A stretch of 64,000 bases of DNA. It comes from Periconia sp. R9002 (lineage: Eukaryota; Ascomycota; Dothideomycetes; Pleosporales; Periconiaceae). Below the pieces are notes generated by a model. That model saw only the letters and a program-made list of their open reading frames with translations, searched no databases and was not told where the DNA came from. Both the position numbers and the translations under genes were made by a program. Shown here piece after piece: positions 39,303-49,017 of the stretch. Where the stretch lies: positions 1 through 64,000 of the forward strand of contig JAMAHW010000094.1 in the NCBI GenBank assembly GCA_023627715.1, in the 5' to 3' direction. Position 1 is the stretch's first letter, and the number at the start of each line of letters is the position of its first letter.

Positions 39303-39756
39303 TATTAGGGTCCTGCTTAAGCCTTAAAGTAGGATACTAGGTAGTATATAAAGAGAGTAAATAGAAGTATAATATTATAGGATAATAGTAGGGTGTGTAA
39401 CTATTAATAAGTATAATATAATAGATTCTAAATAGTAGATATTAAAAGTAGGGTAGCTTTTTAGTTAAAAGATTAAATTAACGATAAAAACTATCTAAGG
39501 AGTGTAATATATACTTACTATATACTAAGAGAATTCTTATACTCTATTACTTTATAGCTCTATAGCTCTATCTATATAGAGACAGTAGAGCGTAGAGTTA
39601 TAAAGCTATTACGTAATCTCTTATTACGTGTTTATATTATAGTCCGCTTTAGGTCTAAGATCCTAGTCTCTATCTGCATAGTGCCACTTATAGTTATTAT
39701 TAAAATTACTTTTACTATAAGTACTAAGAGTAATCCTATAAGGCACAGCCGTAATA
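39303..39756 (-). repeat. 5' LTR of outer A
   Basis: 454 bp, same length as its partner 27.5 kb away. It starts TATTAGGGTCC and ends GCCGTAATA, and is followed by TATAG. Confidence 0.92.
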
Positions 39757-40925
39757 TATAGTATTAAAAAAAGTAAAAAAATAAAGTAGATAGGTGTATA
39801 GTAATAAAGTAGTAAAAAGTAATAAAGTAGTATATATATATAAAGAGTCTAATTTATTAATAACTTACTTATAATAGAATACTACTATTTTTAATAGATA
39901 AGTAGCTTTAAAAGAGAGAGTAGTAAATCTATAAAAAAAAAGAATATAGAGAGATTAAGTATAATACTATAATAGTTAAAGCTATAGTAATTTAAAAAGA
40001 GAAAGAAAAGCGTAGCATAGTAGTAAGTTAAAAAAAAAAAAGTTGCTAGTATTATAATAGTTACTATACTAATATATTATTATAAGAGGTAGAATATAGC
40101 TAATACCTAAGTAGCGTATAGAGCACTAGCTATAGTTATATAACCTATATATATATAAGTATATAAGCCTCTTTTTAACACTAGTAGTAGATATTAGAAT
40201 TAACTAATAGTAATTCTTATATATATATTTCTATTATACCTCTTCTTACTTATTTCCTTTTATAATCTACCTATAAGCTTAGTATAGTTAATTAACTAGT
40301 TATATACTACCTAATATAAACCTTATTACTCTAAAAAGTATTATACTAATTAGCTAGAGTCTAATATTAATACTTAGTTATCTACTATAAGTAGGCGTCT
40401 TTATTAATTTATATAAGAGGCGGCTTTAATTAGGTAACTTATTATTAATAACCTTATTTTTTAAGAGTATTTTAGATAGCTTTTTTACTAATATTAAAGT
40501 AAGTAAAAGAGCTAGTAGTAAGCTTATAGTAGAGTATCTAACAGCTCTCTTTAGATATAGTAATAAAAGTAATTACTTTATCTACCTACTTATTTAAAAG
40601 CTTTACTAGATAACTACTCTTTTTACTTAGAGTAATATTTTTACTAGTAAGTATGTAAGAAACTTATTTTATTATAAGGCCTAATTAGTTAGTAATAAAA
40701 GCTTTACTATACTTTATATTATAAAGTACTTAAGTAGTATAGCGCTTATTATAGAATATATAGTAGTTATAAGGTATTAATAGAGAGTCTATTTAGATAA
40801 CTAAGTATTTATAGAGTATTAAAAATCTATATTAATTTTACTAGTAATTATTAGTAAAATAAAGATCTTAGCGTATAAGATTTAGAACTTATAGGTATAC
40901 TAAGAAACTAGGGGGGGGTATAAAA
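39757..40925. other. Unclassified RIP-saturated sequence (right half of the host layer)
   Basis: Continues the layer of 10358-11813 after the TATAG duplication. CA and TG are nearly absent. A plus frame at about 40640-40900 reads with few stops (a run of about 31 codons including LVSNKSFTILYIIKYL), hinting at a degraded protein gene or transposase I cannot name. It ends at an 8-G run (40911-40918), beyond which composition becomes normal. Confidence 0.5.
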
Positions 40926-41769
40926 CTTATGTCGTTAACTAGTATTTAGAACGCGCGCACGCGCGCTTAATCTCGAAATAGAATCTTGATTTTTTCTCCC
41001 CTTGCTCAAAGTGGTTTGTACGTATTAGGGGATGGAGAGTGGTGTGTGGGTCCTGCATGCATGCGTTGAAAATCTTTCGTTTTTCAGTTCCTTGGAAGTT
41101 GTAAAACAATGCAAGTACGTATTTCGTGTTATGTAGGTACCGTACCGTACCCATCTTCCAAGTTTCTACATGACACTTTCCTGATGCGGTGTTTCTTTTT
41201 TTTTTCCTGCTTCACATCTTGGTGATGCAGATTGGCAGTGGCAGTGAGCAGATTTGGACTTACACTCGCCAATCAAACACGAAGTGCATACACATCAATT
41301 GATGCGTATGTATGTCAGAAAAGCATTGATCTACCTAAAAAGGTTGCATTTTTCCTGCTTGTCGTAAAACCCCTCGTACATGCAAGCCCGATACAGCAGA
41401 GTTACTTTACATAACTAGGTAGGTCGCCTTCTCGGCTGGACATGCTGCGAGAAAACCTGATTCTACTTGGTACAGCTGCTCCGGGGGCAGCAAGGGACAA
41501 TGCAGAAGTCAATGTGCAGCATGGCTTGCCGGTAACCGAGGTCGACGTTTGTTGATGATGTTGGCTGTCTGTTGGAGGGTTGGACCCACATTGTGGAACG
41601 GCTTAGAGGTTGGCACTGTGGGTTTGGTTGGCTTGCTTATGGGTAAAAGGCGTTTTGTGATGTAATTCGCTGCGGGGGCTGGTTTGCGTAGTTGAGCTGG
41701 AGAGAGCGCTAGGTATTGGCAGTGGAGATGGGGTTTTTGGGATAGTGTCAAGATGCGGTTTTGCGTCGT

Positions 41770-41811
<42 letters not shown>

Positions 41812-44800
41812 ACTTTTTGACTTGAAAAGGTATTGCGCATACGATGGGAGATTCAGTTTTCGAGTAGAGAGATGTGCTGCATGTCATACGCTGTCCTTCG
41901 TATACCGTAAACGATCACGACGATTTTCCTTGGAAGCAAGATAGACCAGGCACCACCAGGGGCAGGAACGAGAGTAGGCAACGAGAGCACACATTTTTCC
42001 TGATTCTACGCACGCTCAACACCAGGCGTTCCTCTCCTCTCCTACCCAAACCAACTCAGAATGGTGGCATGCTGGGTCGCAATGATTCGGGCCGGCTGTC
42101 GTTTTTGAAGAGTCCAATCAAACCCTTATATTTTTGCTCTCCATGTCAGCGATCATTTTGTAGCACAATAACGGCCCGAATCGTCATGTCCCGTACTGTC
42201 ACCCCTTTGTAGTTGTGTCAGCTAACCAATCAGCACCTCACCTTTGCACTTTCCGTTTCAACACTGAGCAACGAAGGCCCCTCTCAACGGTCAACCATGA
42301 ACGTGCTATCGTGCATATGCCCCACGGCCAAAGGCCAGGCCGGCCTCGTTGGTAAACTCTTCATGCGCCATTTACGTCACAATGCATATCCACATTGGAC
42401 ACAGCAAACACGGTCGAAAAAAGAAACTTTACACGCTCTGATTCTCCACATCGTGAGATCCTAAAATGCTCGTCCGAGAAGAGGGGGGCGGGGAAAGCAA
42501 GAAAAAAAAAAAGAAAAGTTCTCGACCGCAACGATGCGGGTCAATGGGAAAGGAACACCCGTGCAGTGAACAACACATTGCTCTGATCCCTCCTCCATGC
42601 GGCATGGGCCCGAAGGGCCGTCCCTCTGCTGGCCGCCGCTGCAGCAGTCTGACGGCGGATAGAAAAACCCAACGACTTGACACTCGCCATGGCTGTTTCG
42701 CACCGCGCGCCGCGCGCCGCGCAAACAGAGAGAACGTGCTGAAAGTGATCGTCATGGTCTGGACTGTGGGATCCGCGGTTTCCACACAGGCAACACCCGT
42801 CCCCTAAATCTCTAGTGTCAAGTAGGTTTTGTCTCGAAGGCGTAGGTAGAGGTTGGAAAAGTCACTGGGCCATGCCGGTATAATATAGGCGTGCAGGTAC
42901 GTGTCAATTTATTAGATGGAAGGGTGGGATAGTAGACCTGCGGAGCGTGTTTCATACAAAGCGCGGGATAATCAAACGCTCGCGGATAACATCGACGACC
43001 GACCGAGCGACAAATAATGGGGGATAGGGAGAAAAAGTGGGAAGGAGGATAGGCACATGGATTCTTTGATGGATAACCTTCTCGAACAATTCGATTTCGA
43101 AGATTTGATGTTGGATACCCAATGTAAAGTGGAGCGGTTGGCTCTTTCTCACAGTCAATCTCTTTTGCAATGTCGCACCTAATGCTAGGTACTCTTACTA
43201 ATGTTTTTAAAACCGTTTCCCAGCCTTGTCTCGCACTACATACGCAAAAAGTGAGAAGGTAGCCATACTTGGTAAAAACAGCCCCTTTACATAATGGCGC
43301 ATACAGGATTGATTCGACTGGAAAAGACGGAAGAGGCATGACAAGGGTGGTTTAGCACATGATGAATCAAAAAGAGTACCTCCGGTCCCGAAAGTAGCAT
43401 GGCGCAGCTCCACCAATCCCCGGAGATCTAGATTTTCTATGGCGATCGCTGCTTACAAGGCTTGCTTGGCGAGTCTGAGACTGCAACACGGTGACTTCGG
43501 CTGCCAATCTTGCGATCCAGAATGCCTTTTTGTTCCCACAATGGTCAGCTGAACAGGTTTTGTCTGGCAGGAAGGAGGATGATGTAGCAACGTCCCCTCT
43601 CGTCTCGCAGGACAGGTGGGTCAAGGTAATACTGTGTCGATGTTCTAGATGTACACACCTGTAGGCATGTCATGTAGTGGGGAAAGGGGGGAAACTACGT
43701 AGTGAAAATTCATTGTGCAATCTGCGAATATGAGGGGTGAGGTATGGACGGGGTAGAGGGTTGGGACAACATTATCGGTTACGAATGGGTGTGTGGGAGG
43801 ATTGCTGCTTCGGGTGTTTGGATGCGACATAATGCTTGTTATATTATGTATGTACTTTGGACGGGTGTGGGCGCGCGAGCAGCCGGTTCAACACTTTACC
43901 ATGCGTGATCATCTACCCGTGACTGTATGTAGAGTCACTGGGACTGGTAACTGAAATCTAAAGCGAAACATGATGATGATAAGAGAAAATGTGTCTTTCC
44001 TAAACACGTGCGCTAATCGTATCCTGACGACTGGAGTATCATACAAACGGAAATGCCAAAGAACTGTTGCTCAAACGAGAAAGAAAAACCCCCCCCTCAT
44101 GCCCTGTATTCCTTGAAAATGCGTATCGCGAAAAACCCGCAAAAGAACAAAAATCCCTGAAAATGCTGCCCTAAATCTGGTGGTGGAAGTGAAACAAGCA
44201 GCCGAAGCCGTGGTTGCTGGTGATCCTAATTCGGTAGGTGGAAAGTGGTGGTGATGTGTACACTGATCCGGCCGCAAGGAATGTGAAACGCTAATATTTC
44301 AAGACAAAAAAGTCGTTTACTCGTGAAGAGTGGTGGTGACACCGCTCGGAATCCATCTTCGAGGCGCTACTGGCTTCGTCCTGACGAAGTGGATTGCGCG
44401 AGAGAGGCGAATGAGGAAGTCATGGCTGAGTAGGATGCTGATTCCCGACTGCTGACTGATGATAGGGATGATGCAGAGTTGGAGCGAGGGCTTTGGAGAT
44501 TGAGAGTGACGCACGATTCACAGCGTCCACCACGGGCATTGCATCGGCCTCGGCAGCCACGTTCGTCTGGTGAAGTGTCAGTGATGTGCTGATGAAGTAG
44601 CTGTAGAGCGAATTAAGACGTACAGTTGACGCAGGAGAACATGATGATGTTGTGTAGAAGTTGTTGGAGTGTAGAAATCCGTACGGGTTTGGGTAGCGAT
44701 GTGTAGATATGTGACTGCCCTGATTGTGGCGCCTGTCGATTGCGTAGGTGGATGGTGACCGGAGTAGGAGTTGGTGCCAGTGGTATGTTTAAATGTCCAG

Positions 44801-47539
44801 ATTCGGATGGCTTGATTTATATCAAGAAAGAAGGATATCTTCCGTAGATATATGCACTTTCGAGAATCGTCGAAAGGGTCCAGAGGTGCTAATACAGTCC
44901 CGGGTGAAGCAGCGGACGCAACGGTTATAATAAATATAGGGTCGTTGTTTCGTGGCAGGGGTGCGGGTAGCCTGATGCCCGATGATGTAGGCCCTCTATA
45001 CAGGTGATGCTAGGGAAATGCAGGGTGACATGCACAAACCACTTAATAATAATCCGTCGACGCTTGCAAGGGCCCAAGATTCAGTACAGCTAGGCTGGAG
45101 CCTGTAGCACGGTTGGCCGGCGAGCCTAGGAGCGTATGCGCTTTCGCTAGTGTGACTCGCTGCAGTGTTTGGGCGTCCACCCAAGAACAATCTTGTCGGC
45201 AGGGGTTATAGAACGTGAATCTGTTGGACTGACTGCTGACCGCTTGTGGATGATGACAATGCGATTACAGGAACCGTGATGAATTTGTAAGGGGCAAGAG
45301 CGACTTATTTTTTGTCGTTCTCGTTCGTGGGAGACGTTATTTATTAATCATCAACCAACTTGAGCTTACGACAGTCGACTGGAAAAGGAAATTTGAATTG
45401 CGTACGCAGGCTCGCTGGCGCGCTCAATTCATGAAACGAAGAACGGCCCAGCCAGAACATACTCTGTACACTACGCTTTACTACGCAGACGATTTTTGCG
45501 CCAAAGACCGACCCCGAAAATAAGTCCGAGTGTTATCTTACCCACATCGCACCCTGACGAACAACTCTATCTCCTATCCAGGAGGGAAGCCAAACCTTGC
45601 GTTCCTCTTGCGCTGGCGCATGCACAGAGCCCTTCCTGTGCCTGTCACCTCGAGGCTTGCATTTCCCTGCGTACACGTCGTTTTTTGTTTTCTTGTGCCG
45701 TGGACCCTGGAATAGAAACAACGAATGCAGCATTCGTCCATTTCTGATGCATCCTGCCAGTCCAGAGGCTGAGCCGGACGACGTATGCACGCGGCATGTT
45801 CGGAGGCTTAGTATGCAGTACATGTGTGCGACAGGAACATCAATCAACAACAAGCGGTGATCTGCCATCGTTGGGCATGACCTTCCATGACAGAAAGAAT
45901 GGGCGCATCCCAGCACGCAGTTAGGCGCCCGCATTTCGTCGCCTTTGCGCCCAATCGCCCAGGCTCTCCAGCCCTACCTGTCCCTTCAGAAAAACGCAAA
46001 CGATTCAAGGGTTCCACGTATCTTTGAGAAATTTTCTTCTCCACTTCCAAACAAATTGGCAAATTGGTGCCCTAGATTTCTGTTTTGTTTCTACTTGTTT
46101 ATTTCTGTCTCCCATGGATACACATGTTTGACAATAATAAGACGGCGGGAAAGTCTGATGCACGACAAGTAACGTTCTAGATCCTCACCTCACCGGATAC
46201 CTAAGGGACGACTAAGCGCGCAAACGCAGACCACCGACTACCGTCGACCGCTCATCCGCCGCCGTCGCTGTTAGGTATCGTCGTAAGGTTTCTCGGTCTA
46301 TGCTTTTTGATCGTGGCTAGTCTTCGCTCTTTGCACCTTCCTAGCGCGCATGTCAGAGTCATCACTGATGCTCGCGGATGCTGCCGGAAGCTTTTTATCC
46401 CGCTCGCTCTCTATCGTACTTATTGCGGGACACGTATATACAACTTACGAGCATACAGCCGGCGACTAAAAAGAAAATATCATACTCTGTATCACGGGCG
46501 AAAGGTGATTTGGACCTACCTAAAAGGCAACATCCGGCGACACAAAAGACGCACACGATTACTCAATGTGAATGATAGTGCGTAAGCACTCCTGCAGAAC
46601 AAAAAGCAATTATCTCGGAATAAGAAAGGAAAGTCGGAACTCGGATGGCGTTAACACGGATAGGACATAAACGCAAACAAATAGAAATATTAAAAACAAA
46701 ATCTCACACGACGGGGACAATAACATACAGAAAGCAAAAAGCAAAAACCGTTTACTCAACAAAGTCCCTCCACACACGCACACTCCATCTCGCAATCCGA
46801 ACACGCCACACGACATTGAAAAAAGAAAGTAAGAGAAAGACAACGTACAGACACCTACCATAGCCTATCAGTAATACCTCGAAACACGCACAACCACCCA
46901 GCACGGCCCCCTTCCATCTAGCCTCGACACACTCCAAACCTTCCTCCACTAAGTCGCCCAAAAGTTAAAACCCTTTCATAATCTACCACACACGTTTCAA
47001 CATCCATCTACCCATCTACCTCATTCCCCGCTTACCCACCTGCTCCTAACAAGCCAATGCAACACAATCGTATAATAACAACTTAAAATATCTCTCGGCG
47101 AGAAACTTTTTCCCCTCGATTTGTGGTCCACTACTAGATCTAGGTTAAGGACTCTATGTCACTCTACTTGATGAAGACCTTAGGACTAGTTTGTTCCGCT
47201 CGTTATATATAACTTTGATCGGAAACGTTACATGTGATGCTTCTTTCATTAACGACATGATTGACTAGAGTGGCGTACATACTGTTCGTTTTTGATCCCT
47301 TCCGCGTGCGACATGCAAGTAGATTGGAACCTCTCAACTTTTTAAGATTTCCCTACTATTATAGATTTTCAGCCAAAACGCATCTGTTAATGCTACTTCT
47401 AACTCTTTACATGTCTCTCGTTCGAAAAAGTTTGCTATGTCCCCTCCCCCTGCTTCTGACCCCTTCGTATTTATCTTTGTTCTTATTTTTGCCTAACTAC
47501 TAATGCTCATAGGCTAATGCCGCTTTATATAGTTAATCT
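40926..47539. other. 6.6 kb of normal-composition DNA with no convincing gene
   Basis: Only short ORFs (under about 175 codons) on both strands, overlapping each other, with no domain, no linkable exons and no tRNA-like fold noticed. Includes an alternating purine-pyrimidine block ACGCGCGCACGCGCGC (40951-40966) right beside the AT-rich boundary, a 39-A run, a G/A-rich patch at 42480-42515 and GCGCGCCGCGCGCCGCGC at 42705-42722. Small or non-coding genes cannot be excluded without RNA data. Confidence 0.6.
41771..41809 (+). repeat. Poly(A) tract, 39 nt
   Basis: An uninterrupted run of 39 A. It could be a retroposed tail or a simple slippage product; no matching target duplication was identified. 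Confidence 0.95.
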
Positions 47540-48030
47540 CACAACCTCGCAATGTTTATTATAACCTTACAACTGTACAACTATACAACTATACAACCTC
47601 ATAATTATACAGCCTCACACTTTTTTGTAGCCAAGGCCACCCACCTTATTTTGCCACTCTTTTTGGCCTTTTTTTGTTAGGTAGAACACCTACCTTCTAA
47701 CAGATCAATACTAGAAAAATACAACCTTACAACTCTACAACCCCACAACCCTCTTCCTACCCTCTCAACCACAACCACACCCACCATCCAGAACCCACAC
47801 TGTCCACACAACCCCCAACCTCAACTTTTTCAGTATCTATCCTTCTCCCGTGATGGGTTGTTACTACTCCTATTCCCTATGATGGAGAGGTAGATGACGC
47901 TACTAGTGGTCAATCTCACAACTTTATAACTTTATAACCTTAGAATTTCACAACTTCACAACCTTTCAACTCTATAACTTTACAACCTCACAACTTTACA
48001 ACATCGCAACCTCACAACCCCCTCTCCCTC
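47540..48030. repeat. Degenerate ACAACCTCACAACTTT-type low-complexity repeats in three blocks
   Basis: Blocks at about 47545-47625, 47715-47765 and 47918-48020 are made of imperfect 9-10 bp units such as ACAACCTCAC, ACAACTATAC and ACAACTTTAT. Between them are C-rich stretches and isolated unique sequence. No ORF is supported. Confidence 0.8.
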
Positions 48031-49017
48031 TTCTCCCCTCTCAACCCCACCTACACCAAGCATCCACCTCAACTCGATCATCCACCCACTCACCCTCACC
48101 CCAACCACTCAACCCACGCGGCACCATCACATATACTATTCTATACAAATCGCTTAGACATACAGACATACCGACACAAAGACACACATCCGACACGCAC
48201 AAGCCAGATAGGTACATACTTATTAGTAAAAAACCCAGTAAATTCGTGCGTTGACGAAGTCATCCCATTTAACAAAGGTGAGGGATGAAAGGAGGTAATC
48301 AGCACTCTAAGAATAGGTATGTAGACCTCTCCACACGACAACACGCACGTTACCCGAAAACTACCAACAATACCAAAACAAACAAACACGTAAACACGTA
48401 TACATGCATGCATATGATTCCTTCCCCCATAATCTCCACATTCATATCCCCCTAACATATAACTAGGTATAGATAGAGGAAAATTAGAATATCCCCCCGG
48501 TACCTTCCCACGTCTAACTACTCCCCCTTAAAACACAAAACCCAAACGAAAAACCCAAACGAAACAACAATCGAAAAAAAGACACACATATAATTAGATA
48601 GATAGATAGATCCCGCTACCCACCCACCTATCCATCCATCCCATCCATCCATCTCCCAAGACCAATCAATCAATGCACCATTGCACCAATCACTCTTCGT
48701 ATTTTTTTTTCAGGAGAGCAGGAAAAAAAGAAAAGTGTTTAAGAGACTCCCTAATGAGATTACACATACATAACACCTTTACATAAAAACACCCCTTTTC
48801 CCCACGCACGCACATAACGTATAGTATAATATAATCTAGTACGAGCCCTACCCACTCACCGTACTCCTCGTATGACTAGAGAGGAGAGAGAGAGAGAAAA
48901 GAAGAAGAAGAAAAGAGATCCGTGATACATATATTTATACACACAAACAACAGCAGCCGGACACACACCCAGAACCCATGCTCCACGTACAGTAGATGAG
49001 TGAAGAAAAAAAAAGAG
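48031..49017. other. Intergenic, downstream of the C2H2 gene
   Basis: AC-rich and CCAT/AGAT-rich DNA with microsatellites. It probably contains the 3' UTR of the minus-strand gene ending at 49018. No gene seen. Confidence 0.6.
48595..48653. repeat. AGAT and CCAT tetranucleotide microsatellites
   Basis: (AGAT)n followed within 20 bp by CCATCCATCCCATCCATCCAT. Confidence 0.9.

Larger units (their letters stand above)
11814..39756 (-). mobile_element. Outer family A chromovirus, interrupted by three later insertions
   Basis: The element is bounded by 454-bp LTRs (11814-12267 and 39303-39756) and flanked by a 5-bp target duplication TATAG (11809-11813 and 39757-39761). Its own sequence is 11814-15652, 22753-23830, 30615-30699 and 37732-39756, totalling 7027 bp, matching intact family members. 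It lies on the minus strand, so gag is on the right (37732-39302) and integrase on the left (about 13200-14400). The RT site near 15262 reads YLNN. A2 entered near the N-terminal side of RT; B and A3 entered between the gag knuckles and protease, only 85 bp apart. It carries more RIP than its inserts, with CA and TG both scarce. Confidence 0.93.

Noticed and set aside
1..40925. Possible CRISPR, phage or bacterial genomic island
   Set aside because: Direct repeats are LTRs with target duplications, genes have spliceosomal introns, and the mutation pattern is fungal RIP.
40939..41154. A 71-codon minus-strand ORF at the isochore boundary
   Set aside because: No domain, and it runs through the CG-alternating block; treated as chance.
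42818..43339. A 173-codon minus-strand ORF in the gene-poor region
   Set aside because: No motif, no neighbouring exons, overlaps other ORFs, and composition is not distinct; insufficient to call a gene.
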